Positions 26,781 to 35,926 of a stretch of DNA of 64,000 bases are shown here, in pieces. A program made the translations under genes and the position numbers. The notes beneath the pieces were generated by a model that was given only the letters and a program-made list of their open reading frames with translations, searched no databases and was not told where the DNA came from. The first letter of the stretch is position 1, and each line of letters opens with the position of its first letter. The stretch comes from Pseudomonas sp. ACN8 (GTDB lineage Bacteria > Pseudomonadota > Gammaproteobacteria > Pseudomonadales > Pseudomonadaceae): NCBI RefSeq assembly GCF_002303925.1, contig NZ_MRCS01000014.1, forward strand, positions 62,001 through 126,000. The letters run 5' to 3'.

Positions 26781-28451
26781 TTAACTATCCAGCGCCTTGT
26801 ACTTCTCGCGCAGGTGGTTACGGATGTACACCGCCGACAGGTTCAATGTCGCGATCACCAGCACCAGCAGCAGCGCCGTGGCGTACACCAGCGGTCGTGC
26901 GGCTTCGACGTTCGGGCTCTGGAAGCCGACGTCATAGATGTGGAAGCCCAGGTGCATGATCTTCTGGTCCAGGTGCAGGTACGGGTAGTTACCGTCCACC
27001 GGCAGCGACGGCGCCAGTTTCACTACACCCACCAGCATCAGCGGCGCCACTTCACCCGCGGCGCGGGCCACGGCGAGGATCATGCCGGTCATCATCGCCG
27101 GGCTGGCCATCGGCAGCACGATCTTCCACAAGGTTTCAGCCTTGGTCGCGCCGAGGGCCAACGAGCCTTCACGCACGGTGCGAGGAATCCGCGCCAGGCC
27201 TTCTTCAGTGGCCACGATCACCACCGGCACCGCCAGCAGCGCCAGGGTCAGCGAAGCCCAGAGCAGACCCGGTGTACCGAAGGTCGGTGCCGGCAGTGCT
27301 TCCGGGAAGAACAGACGGTCGAGCGAGCCACCCAGCACGTAGACGAAGAAACCCAGGCCGAACACGCCGTAAACAATGGCCGGAACGCCCGCCAGGTTGT
27401 TCACCGCGATGCGGATCACCCGGGTCAGCGCGTTCTGCTTGGCGTATTCACGCAGGTACACCGCCGCCAGCACGCCGAACGGGGTCACGATCATCGCCAT
27501 GATCAGGGTCATCATCACGGTGCCGAAGATGGCCGGGAAGATCCCGCCTTCGGTGTTCGCTTCACGCGGGTCGTCGCTCAGGAACTCCCAGACCTTGCTG
27601 AAGTAGAAACCGATCTTGGTGGTCGTGCTCATGGCGTTCGGCTGATAGGCGTGAACCACTTTGCCGATGCCGATCTCGACTTCCTTACCGTTCGCATCGC
27701 GGGCGGTCAGGCTGTCGCGGTTGAACTGCGCATGAAGATCGCTCAGGCGCGCTTCAACTTCCTGATAACGAGCATTGAGTTCGGCGCGCTCCGATTCCAT
27801 GTCTGCTTGTGCAGTGGCGTCGAGCTTGCCATCCAGCTCCAGTTTGCGACTGTGCAAACGGATGCGCTCGAGACCGGCATTGATCGCGCCGATGTCGGTC
27901 TTTTCCAGGTTCTTGAGCTGTGCAGCCAGCTTGTTGACACGGTCGACACGGGCCTGCAACTCAGGCCATGCGGCTTCGCCTTCAGCGACAACCTTGCCAT
28001 CCTGTTTGACGTTGACCAGGTAACCGTAGAAGTTGCCCCACTCACGGCGCTCGATGGCCATCAGCTCAGGCGGCGTCGTCTGCTTGGTCAGCCACTCGCC
28101 GACGATCCAGGTGAAGTCATTGCCGTTCAGGTCACGGTTGCCGACCTTGATCAGCTCGCGGGTCATGAACTCCGGGCCTTCGTCAGGCACCGGCAGGCCG
28201 GCGCTCTTCAGACGGGCACGTGGCACTTCTTCCTTCTGTACGATTTCGCCGATCACCAGGTGATTGGCCTGGCCCGGTACGTCGTAACTGGCATGCACCA
28301 GATCCGCCGGCCAGAAGTGACCCAGGCCGCGCACGGCAATCACTGCCAGCAGGCCAATGGTCATGATGACCGCGATGGACACCGCGCCACCGCTGATCCA
28401 GACGCCGGGGGCGCCGCTCTTGAACCATCCTTTCAAGGAGTTCTGTTTCAC
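26781..28451 (-). CDS. pstA: Phosphate ABC transporter permease PstA (long form)
   Basis: A 556-residue permease, nearly twice the E. coli length. A first membrane helix (about residues 22-45) is followed by a large soluble insert (about 50-260) that includes a helical, coiled-coil-like region (LEKTDIGAINAGLERIRLHSRKLELDGKLDA), then the five-helix permease domain with the EAA-type loop EEGLARIPRTVREGSLALGA. The long form is usual in Pseudomonas. It lies 16 bases after pstC. Confidence 0.95.
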   Translation of the reverse strand: MKQNSLKGWFKSGAPGVWISGGAVSIAVIMTIGLLAVIAVRGLGHFWPADLVHASYDVPGQANHLVIGEIVQKEEVPRARLKSAGLPVPDEGPEFMTRELIKVGNRDLNGNDFTWIVGEWLTKQTTPPELMAIERREWGNFYGYLVNVKQDGKVVAEGEAAWPELQARVDRVNKLAAQLKNLEKTDIGAINAGLERIRLHSRKLELDGKLDATAQADMESERAELNARYQEVEARLSDLHAQFNRDSLTARDANGKEVEIGIGKVVHAYQPNAMSTTTKIGFYFSKVWEFLSDDPREANTEGGIFPAIFGTVMMTLIMAMIVTPFGVLAAVYLREYAKQNALTRVIRIAVNNLAGVPAIVYGVFGLGFFVYVLGGSLDRLFFPEALPAPTFGTPGLLWASLTLALLAVPVVIVATEEGLARIPRTVREGSLALGATKAETLWKIVLPMASPAMMTGMILAVARAAGEVAPLMLVGVVKLAPSLPVDGNYPYLHLDQKIMHLGFHIYDVGFQSPNVEAARPLVYATALLLVLVIATLNLSAVYIRNHLREKYKALDS

Positions 28452-28467
28452 AGACTTCTACCTTTGC

Positions 28468-30750
28468 TTAAAGCGACGAGTATTTCTTGCGCAGACGCTG
28501 ACGAATCAGTTCTGCGAGGGTGTTCATGACGAAGGTGAACAACAGCAGTACCAACGCCGAGAGGAACAGCACGCGATAGTGGCTGCCGCCGACTTCCGAT
28601 TCGGGCATTTCCACTGCAACGTTGGCTGCCAGGGTGCGCAGGCCTTCGAACAGGTTCATTTCCATGACCGGGGTGTTACCGGTGGCCATCAACACGATCA
28701 TGGTTTCACCGACCGCACGGCCCATGCCGATCATCAGCGCCGAGAAGATGCCTGGGCTCGCGGTGAGGATCACCACGCGGGTCATGGTCTGCCACGGCGT
28801 GGCACCGAGAGCCAGGGAGCCCAGGGTCAGGCCGCGAGGCACGCTGAACACGGCGTCTTCGGCGATGGAGTAGATGTTCGGGATGACCGCGAAGCCCATG
28901 GCCAGACCGACCACCAGAGCGTTGCGCTGGTCGTAGGTGATACCCAGGTCGTGGGAGATCCACATGCGCATGTCGCCGCCGAAGAACCAGTTCTCCATGA
29001 ACGGGCTCATGTACAGCGAGAGCCAGCCCACAAACAGGATCACCGGGATCAGCAGCGCACTTTCCCACCCGTCCGGAACTTTCAGGCGGATCGACTCAGG
29101 CAGGCGGCTGAAAGTGAAACCGGCGACCAGGATGCCGATCGGCAGCAACATCAGCAGGCTGAAGATGCCCGGCAAATGCCCTTCCACATACGGCGCGAGG
29201 AACAGGCCGGCGAAGAAACCGAGGATCACCGTCGGCATCGCTTCCATCAACTCGATCACCGGCTTGACCTTGCGGCGCATGCCTGGGGCCATGAAGTACG
29301 CGGTGTAGATCGCAGCGGCGACGGCCAGTGGAGCGGCTAGCAGCATGGCGTAGAACGCGGCTTTCAGGGTACCGAAGGTCAGCGGCGACAGGCTTAGCTT
29401 GGGTTCGAAGTCAGTGTTGGCGGCGGTCGATTGCCAGACGTATTTAGGCTCGTCGTAGTTCTCGTACCAGACCTTGCTCCACAGCGCGCTCCACGAGACT
29501 TCCGGGTGCGGGTTATCGAGCAGCAACGGGTGCAACTTGCCGCCGGCCTCCACGATCACGCGGTTGGCACGAGGCGACAGCCCGAAAATGCCCTGGCCTT
29601 CAGCGACCGGCTCCACCAGCAAGGTGCGGTGGGCGGTGCTGTGGAACACGCCGAGCTGGCCGGAAGCGTCGAGGGCAATGAAGCCCTTGCGGCGTTCTTC
29701 GGCAGTGATTTCAACGATAGGCGTGGTGCCCATCTGGAAGGTGCGGATCTGCTTCAGGCGTTGTTCGCCATCCGGATCGCGGGCCATGAACCACTGGGCC
29801 AGGCCACCCTTGGAGTCACCGATGATCAGCGAGATACCGCCCACAAGTTGGGTGCTGGCGGTGACTTGCGCTTCACCGTCTTCAAGCAGTTTGTAGCGAC
29901 CGTTGAGGCTCTTGTCGCGCAGGCTGAATACGTCGGCCTGGGCACGCCCGTTGACCACGTAAAGCCACTGCTGACGCGGGTCGACGAAGATGTTCTTCAC
30001 CGGCTCGGTCATTTGCGGCAGTTCGATGCGCTTCTGCTCGTTGGTGACTTCGCCGGTCATCATGTTCTCTTCGCTGGTCAGCGACAGGACATTGAGTTGC
30101 GAACCGGTGGAGCCGACCAGCATCAGGGTCGAATCGTTGGCGTTGAGACTGACATGCTCAAGCGCACCGCCGGCTTCGTTCAGGGCGATTGGCGCTTCGC
30201 CATACGGGTACTCGACGGCTGGGGTGATGGTTTTCTTGCCCTCCGGGTAACTGACTTTATAGGTGTGACGGAACACCAGCGCCTGGCCGTTGGACAGGCC
30301 CACCGCCACCAGCGGGTGACCTGGCTGGTCTTCTCCGATGGAGGTCACGGTGGTGTCGGCCGGGATCGACAGATCGACGCGCTTCAATTCAGCGCCACTG
30401 TCGATGTCGAAGAACAATGCCTGGCCCTTGTCGGAAACCCGCATCGCAACCTGGTTCTGCTCTTCCAGGGAGATCATCAGCGGCTTGCCGGCGTCCTGCA
30501 TCCAGGCTGGCGTGATGGCGTCCCTGGACGTCAGGCTGGCACCCTGGAACAGGGGCGCGACGACGTAGGCAAGGAAGAAGAAGATCAAGGTGATCGCGCC
30601 CAGAACAGCGAGGCCGCCAACGAGGACGTACCAGCGGGTCAGGCGATCTTTGAGCGCGCGAATGCGGCGCTTGCGTTGTAGCTCAGGCGTATTGAAATCA
30701 ATTCGCTTGGGGGGATTAGTAGTCATGTTGGAATTGGCCAGATCATTCAT
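28468..30750 (-). CDS. pstC: Phosphate ABC transporter permease PstC (long form)
   Basis: A 760-residue permease. One membrane helix (about residues 40-65) is followed by a periplasmic insert of about 400 residues rich in beta strands, perhaps propeller-like, then the permease domain with YSIAEDAVFSVPRGLTLGSLALGATPWQT as the EAA loop. ATG 30750 is given; ATG 30726 (MTTNPPKRIDF) is also plausible because the Pho-box promoter upstream would put the transcription start at or near 30750. It has its own Pho box, separate from pstS. Confidence 0.93.
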   Translation of the reverse strand: MNDLANSNMTTNPPKRIDFNTPELQRKRRIRALKDRLTRWYVLVGGLAVLGAITLIFFFLAYVVAPLFQGASLTSRDAITPAWMQDAGKPLMISLEEQNQVAMRVSDKGQALFFDIDSGAELKRVDLSIPADTTVTSIGEDQPGHPLVAVGLSNGQALVFRHTYKVSYPEGKKTITPAVEYPYGEAPIALNEAGGALEHVSLNANDSTLMLVGSTGSQLNVLSLTSEENMMTGEVTNEQKRIELPQMTEPVKNIFVDPRQQWLYVVNGRAQADVFSLRDKSLNGRYKLLEDGEAQVTASTQLVGGISLIIGDSKGGLAQWFMARDPDGEQRLKQIRTFQMGTTPIVEITAEERRKGFIALDASGQLGVFHSTAHRTLLVEPVAEGQGIFGLSPRANRVIVEAGGKLHPLLLDNPHPEVSWSALWSKVWYENYDEPKYVWQSTAANTDFEPKLSLSPLTFGTLKAAFYAMLLAAPLAVAAAIYTAYFMAPGMRRKVKPVIELMEAMPTVILGFFAGLFLAPYVEGHLPGIFSLLMLLPIGILVAGFTFSRLPESIRLKVPDGWESALLIPVILFVGWLSLYMSPFMENWFFGGDMRMWISHDLGITYDQRNALVVGLAMGFAVIPNIYSIAEDAVFSVPRGLTLGSLALGATPWQTMTRVVILTASPGIFSALMIGMGRAVGETMIVLMATGNTPVMEMNLFEGLRTLAANVAVEMPESEVGGSHYRVLFLSALVLLLFTFVMNTLAELIRQRLRKKYSSL

Positions 30751-30772
30751 GCGCACACCCTAGCGATCCTGT

Positions 30773-30790
30773 ATGACAGAAAGATGACAA
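30773..30790 (-). promoter_or_regulatory. Pho box before pstC
   Basis: On the minus strand, TTGTCAT-CTTT-CTGTCAT is one base off the consensus PhoB site. Ten bases downstream lies TAGGGT as a possible -10. It indicates that pstCAB-phoU has its own PhoB-driven promoter in addition to that of pstS. Confidence 0.85.
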
Positions 30791-30852
30791 TGCAGTGACG
30801 CAACAAATCCGCCGCTGACGGTAACCAGCAGTGGATAGAGAATTAGAGGTGT

Positions 30853-30878
30853 ATGGGGGCGGCTCCTGCCGCCCCCAT
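30853..30878 (-). other. Strong stem-loop between pstS and pstC
   Basis: An 11-bp perfect stem (ATGGGGGCGGC/GCCGCCCCCAT) around TCCT, 35 bases after the pstS stop codon. There is no T run in the minus direction, so it more likely protects the abundant pstS message from 3' decay, or acts as a partial terminator. Confidence 0.65.
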
Positions 30879-30912
30879 GTGAGTCCAGAGGGGTCACTCT
30901 AGACTCAATTTG

Positions 30913-31914
30913 TTACTTTTTTGCGACTTCAGCGCCGCCTTCCGCCAGACCCAGGTCAGCCAGAGCTTTGGCAGCTACTTTGGCTGGCAGTGGGATGTAA
31001 CCGTCTTTCACTACGACTTCCTGACCCTGTTTCGACAGAACCAGTTTCACGAACTCGGCTTCCAGCGGGGCCAGAGGCTTGTTCGGGGCCTTGTTGACGT
31101 ACACGTACAGGAAGCGGGACAGCGGGTACTTGCCGTTCAGGGCGTTTTCTTCAGTGTCTTCGACGAAGTCCTGGCTGCCTTTCTTGGCCAGGGCAACGGT
31201 TTTCACGCTAGCGGTCTTGTAACCGATGCCCGAGTAACCGATACCGTTCAGCGAGGAGCTGATCGACTGCACGACCGAAGCCGAACCTGGCTGCTCGTTC
31301 ACGTTAGGCTTGTAGTCGCCTTTGCACAGGGCTTCTTCCTTGAAGTAGCCGTAGGTGCCGGATACCGAGTTACGACCGAACAGTTGAACCGGCTTGTTGG
31401 CCAGGTCGCCGGTCACGCCCAGGTCACCCCAGGTCTTGACTTCGGTTTTAGCGCCGCACAGACGAGTGGACGAGAAGATCGCGTCAACTTGCTCCATGGT
31501 CAGGTGCTGGATCGGGTTGTCCTTGTGTACGAATACCGCCAGGGCGTCCACTGCAACCGGGATAGCGGTTGGCTTGTAGCCGTACTTCTGCTCGAAGGCA
31601 GCCAGTTCGGTGTCCTTCATCTTGCGGCTCATCGGGCCCAGGTTGGAGGTGCCTTCAGTCAGCGCAGGTGGCGCAGTGGCGGAGCCAGCGGCCTGAATCT
31701 GGATGTTTACGTTCGGGTATTCTTTTTTGTAGTTCTCAGCCCAGAGGGTCATGAGGTTGGCCAGGGTATCGGAGCCGACGCTGGACAGGTTGCCCGACAC
31801 ACCAGTGGTCTTGGTGTAGCTCGGGATAGCAGGGTCAACAGCGGCAACCGCGTTGGCAGTCGCAACGCCAGCAGCGACAAAAGTCATTGCCGCCATCAAA
31901 CGCTTCAGTTTCAT
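30913..31914 (-). CDS. pstS: Periplasmic phosphate-binding protein PstS
   Basis: A 333-residue substrate-binding protein with a signal peptide ([20 protein letters not shown], cleavage near AVAA). The mature part has the phosphate-binding-protein opening [17 protein letters not shown] and [26 protein letters not shown], then [14 protein letters not shown], all expected phosphate contacts. An AGGAG site precedes the ATG. It delivers phosphate to PstCAB and is the first gene of the system, behind a three-half-site Pho box. Confidence 0.95.
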   Translation of the reverse strand: MKLKRLMAAMTFVAAGVATANAVAAVDPAIPSYTKTTGVSGNLSSVGSDTLANLMTLWAENYKKEYPNVNIQIQAAGSATAPPALTEGTSNLGPMSRKMKDTELAAFEQKYGYKPTAIPVAVDALAVFVHKDNPIQHLTMEQVDAIFSSTRLCGAKTEVKTWGDLGVTGDLANKPVQLFGRNSVSGTYGYFKEEALCKGDYKPNVNEQPGSASVVQSISSSLNGIGYSGIGYKTASVKTVALAKKGSQDFVEDTEENALNGKYPLSRFLYVYVNKAPNKPLAPLEAEFVKLVLSKQGQEVVVKDGYIPLPAKVAAKALADLGLAEGGAEVAKK

Positions 31915-31980
31915 GCCTTACTCCTAGCAGATAGGGTGTGTTATTCGGGGCCAAGTATCAGCAGGCCGTGTGAACACTCT

Positions 31981-32009
31981 ATGGCTGAAATATGACAATT
32001 GGATGAAAG
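31981..32009 (-). promoter_or_regulatory. Extended Pho box (three half-sites) before pstS
   Basis: Minus strand: CTTTCAT-CCAA-TTGTCAT-ATTT-CAGCCAT. Three 7-base half-sites repeat with an 11-base period, enough for two overlapping PhoB dimers or three monomers. It lies 67 bases before the pstS ATG. Confidence 0.75.
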
Positions 32010-32051
32010 GCCAGTATTCGGGTTTTTACTGGATGATTCACGGCGCCCTCA

Positions 32052-32115
32052 GTCGCTAGCAGGCTAGCTCCCACAGTTGAAACGCATTCCAATGTGGGAG
32101 CTAGCCTGCTAGCGA
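32052..32115 (+). repeat. REP inverted pair 6, CTAG variant
   Basis: Copies 32052-32076 and 32093-32115 differ from the usual REP in having GCTAGC in place of GCGAGC/GCTCGC in every arm. Pairing within and between copies is kept. Confidence 0.85.
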
Positions 32116-32148
32116 TGTGGCCTTTATAGACGATGTAAAAAGTCGAGA

Positions 32149-33447
32149 TTAACGACCCTTCTTCCAGAGATATGCCCCCACCAGAATCCCGACCCCACAC
32201 AGCACCGCCACATAATAAGCAGGCCCCATCGCACTCTCCTTGAGCAACAGGCTGACGATCATCGGCGTCAGGCCACCGAAAATCGCGTAGGCGACGTTGT
32301 AGGAGAACGACAGGCCGCTGAAACGCACCACCGGCGGGAAGGCCTTGACCATCACATACGGCACCGCACCGATGGTGCCGACCAGCAGACCGGTCAGGGC
32401 ATACATCGGGAACAACCAGTCGGGATGATCGGCCAGGCTGTGATAGAAGGTCCAGGAGCTGGCAAGCAGCGCGGTACAGCCGATCACGAAGACTCGTCCC
32501 GCACCGAAGCGGTCGGCCAGTGCGCCGGCAATGATGCATCCAAAACTCAGGAACACGATCGCCACGCTGTTGGCCTGCAGGGACGTGGTTGGCGAGAAGT
32601 GATAGACCGTCTGCAACACCGTCGGGGTCATCAGGATCAACACCACGATGGCGGCCGACAGCAACCAGGTCAGCAGCATCGAAATGGCAATCGCGCCACG
32701 ATGGTCACGCAGCACCGCACGCAACGGCACTTCTTCGGCCAGGGCCTTGCGCTGTTGCAGTTCGGCAAACACCGGAGTTTCGTGCAGCCAGCGACGCAGG
32801 TACACCGAGAACAGACCGAACACGCCTCCGAGCAGGAACGGAATCCGCCAGGCGTAATCCGCAACTTCCACCGGGGTATAGAGGCTGTTGATCGCCGTGG
32901 CAACCAGCGAGCCGAGCAGGATGCCCGCCGTGAGGCCACTGGTCAGGGTGCCGCAGGCGTAGCCGACATGCCGCTGCGGAACGTGCTCGGAAACGAAGAC
33001 CCATGCCCCCGGCACTTCACCACCAATGGCCGCGCCCTGGATCACCCGCATCAGCAACAGCAGAATCGGCGCCCACATGCCGATCTGCGCGTAAGTCGGC
33101 AGCAAACCCATGATCAAGGTCGGCACCGCCATCATGAAAATACTCAGGGTGAACATTTTCTTGCGACCCAACAGGTCGCCGAAGTGCGCCATCACGATGC
33201 CGCCCAACGGCCGCGCCAGGTAGCCGGCGGCGAAGATACCGAAGGTCTGCATCAGGCGTAGCCACTCAGGCATGTCCGCCGGGAAGAACAGCTTGCCCAC
33301 CACCGTGGCGAAGAACACGAAGATGATGAAATCGTAGAACTCCAGCGCGCCGCCCAAGGCAGACAGCGATAGAGTCTTGTAGTCGTTGCGGGTCAGCGGA
33401 CGTGCGGGTTGGTCTGGCTGCGCGATGCTCGAGGGCGCTGTGGTCAT
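32149..33447 (-). CDS. MFS transporter, metabolite:H+ symporter type
   Basis: A 432-residue major facilitator protein with about 12 hydrophobic segments. GDLLGRKKMFTLS after the second helix is the MFS motif A, and LARPLGGIVMAHFGD and AWRIPFLLGGVFG are typical of the metabolite:H+ symporter subfamily (citrate, shikimate, proline/betaine carriers). ATG 33447 (MTTAPSSIAQPDQ) is preferred over an upstream in-frame start because GAGAAG precedes it. Substrate unknown. It stands next to pstS, as in other Pseudomonas, with no Pho box of its own seen. Confidence 0.9.
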   Translation of the reverse strand: MTTAPSSIAQPDQPARPLTRNDYKTLSLSALGGALEFYDFIIFVFFATVVGKLFFPADMPEWLRLMQTFGIFAAGYLARPLGGIVMAHFGDLLGRKKMFTLSIFMMAVPTLIMGLLPTYAQIGMWAPILLLLMRVIQGAAIGGEVPGAWVFVSEHVPQRHVGYACGTLTSGLTAGILLGSLVATAINSLYTPVEVADYAWRIPFLLGGVFGLFSVYLRRWLHETPVFAELQQRKALAEEVPLRAVLRDHRGAIAISMLLTWLLSAAIVVLILMTPTVLQTVYHFSPTTSLQANSVAIVFLSFGCIIAGALADRFGAGRVFVIGCTALLASSWTFYHSLADHPDWLFPMYALTGLLVGTIGAVPYVMVKAFPPVVRFSGLSFSYNVAYAIFGGLTPMIVSLLLKESAMGPAYYVAVLCGVGILVGAYLWKKGR

Positions 33448-33646
33448 GGCAAGGGCTTCTCTTATAGTCGGATCTGCAACCTCAACAACGCTGGCTGAGG
33501 TTTGGGCAGGTCCGGCACGATAGCAAATTGTTCGAAAAAGCACATAGAGGTGCGTTTTTGACAGTCAAAATGAGAACCGGACGGTCGTCGCGGAGTCTAC
33601 CGACCGATATACTCAAAGCCTGCTCCGGTTTTTGAGGGGTTGCTGT

Positions 33647-33702
33647 GCGAAAGCGCCTGTCAGGTTCATAGGCGATTTCGCAGAGTTTCCCTTTAGGCGC
33701 CT
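33647..33702 (+). other. Possible structured RNA element upstream of the thioesterase
   Basis: TGCGAA (33647-33652) plus CGCC (33655-33658) pair with GGCG (33672-33675) plus TTCGCA (33678-33683), and the palindrome AGGCGCCT follows at 33695-33702. It lies in a 363-base gene-free gap (33448-33810), 110-160 bases before the thioesterase start. It may be a leader or small RNA. Confidence 0.4.
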
Positions 33703-33810
33703 GATGGAAAACGTGACGAACGTAGTATGTTCGGTGCTGAATCGTTTTTCCCGAAGACGGCTACCACCAGCAATACCAACGAAGAGTCACGGGTCAGAGG
33801 CACCCCCGGA

Positions 33811-34215
33811 ATGATAGAGCTCGAACAAGAAGATCCGATCCCGCAAGGCGACCTGGCCCTGCAAATCACCGCGCTTCCTCGCGAAACCAACGGCTTTGGC
33901 GATATTTTCGGCGGCTGGCTGGTGGCGCAGATGGATTTGGCGGGCACCGCGATGGCCAGCAAGGTCGCCGGAGGGCGCGTTGCCACCGTTGCAATCGACC
34001 GTATGGCGTTTCTGGTTCCGGTGGCGGTGGGCGCTCAGCTCTCCTTTTATACCCAGGCCCTGGAAATCGGCCGCAGCTCGATCAAGATGATGGTCGAGGT
34101 CTGGAGCGACGATCCACTGTCCAGCGAGTGGCGTAAAGTGACCGAAGCGGTGTTTGTGTTCGTTGCCATCGACGGCAGCGGTCGCACCCGTTCGGTTCCG
34201 CCCCGGGCTCGCTGA
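33811..34215 (+). CDS. Acyl-CoA thioesterase (YciA-like, hot-dog fold)
   Basis: A 134-residue hot-dog-fold thioesterase. The conserved stretch ETNGFGDIFGGWLVAQMDLA contains the N-terminal active-site region, with the catalytic Asp in GDIFGGW, and the family's GGRVATVAIDRMAF and FVFVAIDGSGR strands are present. It hydrolyses acyl-CoA to free acid and CoA; the chain-length preference cannot be told. ATG 33811 is chosen over an in-frame start at 33727 because the N-terminus then fits the family and GGA precedes it. Confidence 0.88.
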   Translation: MIELEQEDPIPQGDLALQITALPRETNGFGDIFGGWLVAQMDLAGTAMASKVAGGRVATVAIDRMAFLVPVAVGAQLSFYTQALEIGRSSIKMMVEVWSDDPLSSEWRKVTEAVFVFVAIDGSGRTRSVPPRAR

Positions 34216-34284
34216 AAGAGCTTCCAAACCTGGTAGCCGTTTTGCGGTCGATAGTCGTCCACGTTACTGATCGAGAGCTGTCCC

Positions 34285-35184
34285 ATGAGCATGCCCAATG
34301 TTGAAGCCGTAAAACTGGATGAACTGAACTGCTGGCGCATCCGCCACGGTCAGGCCGAATTACTGGTGGCCCAGCAAGGCGCGCACATCCTCAGCTATCA
34401 ATTGGCCGGCCAGCCGCCGCTGATCTGGCTCAACGACGAGGCTGTGTTCAAGACCGGCAAGAGCATCCGTGCCGGCGTGCCGGTGTGCTGGCCATGGTTC
34501 GGCAACTTTGCGCGCAACCCGCAAAGCGTTCAGGCGATGCGCACCAGCAATGAAGCGCCGTCGGCTCACGGCTTCGTGCGAGCGATGGATTGGGAGTTGG
34601 GCGGCATCGAAGCGGAAGGCGAAAGCCTGAAGGTCGAATTCCTCCTGCCCTACCCCGAAGGCGGCTTTCCCGGCTGGCCGCACCAGGTGGATCTGACGCT
34701 GAGCATTCGCCTCGACGAGCAATTGCACATCCATCTGATCAGCCACAACCGGGGCACTGAAACCGTCAGCATCAGCCAGGCGCTGCACAGCTATTTTGCC
34801 GTCAGCGATGTGCGTGAGGTGCATGTCGAAGGCGTGGATGGCTTGAGCTACATCGAAACCCTGGAAGACTGGAAAACCAGGCAACAACTCGGTGATCTGT
34901 GCTTTATTGGGGAGACCGATCGCATCTATCTCGATGCCCCGCCACTGTTGAGCATCGTCGACCCGACCTGGGAGCGACGCATCGAACTGACCAGCAGCGG
35001 ATCACGTACGGCGGTGATCTGGAACCCGTGGATCGACCGCGCCGCCGCGTTCAGCGACATGGCCGACGATGGCTGGCAGCGCATGCTATGCATCGAGACG
35101 GCGAACGTGATGGGCGATGTGGTGAACCTGAAACCAGGTGCCAGCCATATGCTGGGCGTGAGCGTCGGTAGCAAGCCGCTCTAA
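34285..35184 (+). CDS. D-hexose-6-phosphate mutarotase
   Basis: A 299-residue aldose 1-epimerase-like beta-sandwich (YeaD family) that interconverts the alpha and beta anomers of glucose 6-phosphate and related sugars. Family landmarks are GAHILSYQ, IRAGVPVCWPWFG, SAHGFVRAMDWEL with a conserved His, and SQALHSYFAVSDV with the second His; the acid WNPWIDRAA follows. It is downstream of the thioesterase and possibly cotranscribed. A REP pair follows. Confidence 0.9.
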   Translation: MSMPNVEAVKLDELNCWRIRHGQAELLVAQQGAHILSYQLAGQPPLIWLNDEAVFKTGKSIRAGVPVCWPWFGNFARNPQSVQAMRTSNEAPSAHGFVRAMDWELGGIEAEGESLKVEFLLPYPEGGFPGWPHQVDLTLSIRLDEQLHIHLISHNRGTETVSISQALHSYFAVSDVREVHVEGVDGLSYIETLEDWKTRQQLGDLCFIGETDRIYLDAPPLLSIVDPTWERRIELTSSGSRTAVIWNPWIDRAAAFSDMADDGWQRMLCIETANVMGDVVNLKPGASHMLGVSVGSKPL

Positions 35185-35202
35185 GCAACACCACAAAACC
35201 AA

Positions 35203-35292
35203 TGTGGGAGCGAGCTTGCTCGCGATGAGGTCACCACATCCAACATCATCGTTGGCTGTCAGGCCGCTATCGCGAGCAGGCTCGCTCCCACA
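35203..35292 (+). repeat. REP inverted pair 7
   Basis: REP copies 35203-35227 and 35269-35292 are inverted with a 41-base spacer, between converging genes. Confidence 0.88.
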
Positions 35293-35303
35293 TTTGGATC
35301 TCC

Positions 35304-35840
35304 TTACAGATCCGACTCTTCCACCACACGTACCTTCTGCGCATCCAGCGCATACGCCGCATCGGCCAGGTCATTGCTGACCTTCTCGACTTTCAGCGTG
35401 CCGGTGACCCACAGCGGCGAGTAGATATCGTTCAACTTCAGGCCCTTTGGATAGCGCACCAGCACCAACTGGTTGGGCGGCGGCGGTGGCACATGGATGC
35501 ACGCGCCCGGATACGGCACCAGGAAGAACAACGTACTGCGGCCCTTGGCATCGGACTCCAGCGGCACGGGGTACCCGCCAATGCGGATGTTCTTGTCGTT
35601 CATCGACGCAACGGTCTTGGTCGAATACATCACCGCTGGCAAGCCTTTGGCCTGCTTCATCCCACCCTTGTCGGTGAAAGTGCCGTTGGCTTCAGGGGAG
35701 TTGTGGTCGATTTCAGGCATGGCCTCGAGGGCCTTCTGGTCCGACTTGGGCATCAATTCGAGCCAATCGGTTTCCGGCAATTCGCCGGCATGGGCAAAGC
35801 CCGAACCCAGTAAAACAAGAGTCAGTAAAAGACGGCGCAT
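35304..35840 (-). CDS. DUF3299 family periplasmic protein
   Basis: A 178-residue exported protein with a signal peptide (MRRLLLTLVLLGSGFAHAGE). The core contains GGYPVPLESDAKGRSTLFFLVPYPGACIHVPPPPPNQ, a DUF3299 signature with a single cysteine before the HVPPPPP run. Related proteins sit near lipoprotein-export-like transporters or metal genes in other bacteria, but no such partner is adjacent here. Function is unknown. Confidence 0.85.
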   Translation of the reverse strand: MRRLLLTLVLLGSGFAHAGELPETDWLELMPKSDQKALEAMPEIDHNSPEANGTFTDKGGMKQAKGLPAVMYSTKTVASMNDKNIRIGGYPVPLESDAKGRSTLFFLVPYPGACIHVPPPPPNQLVLVRYPKGLKLNDIYSPLWVTGTLKVEKVSNDLADAAYALDAQKVRVVEESDL

Positions 35841-35926
35841 GAAGGTGCTCGGTAAAGGGAAGAACAGGGAACACCAAGCATTCTAGCCCTCCCGGCCGGT
35901 TTGGCGGAGAGGGCTTGTCGCCTGGA

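Noticed and set aside
25605..28529. Very long plus-strand open frame across phoU, pstB and pstA
   Set aside because: It is His/Gln/Val-rich and overlaps well-supported pst genes on the other strand. It is a frame shadow.
33632..33814. Small open frame before the thioesterase
   Set aside because: It is out of frame with the thioesterase, has no good ribosome-binding site and lies over the structured element.
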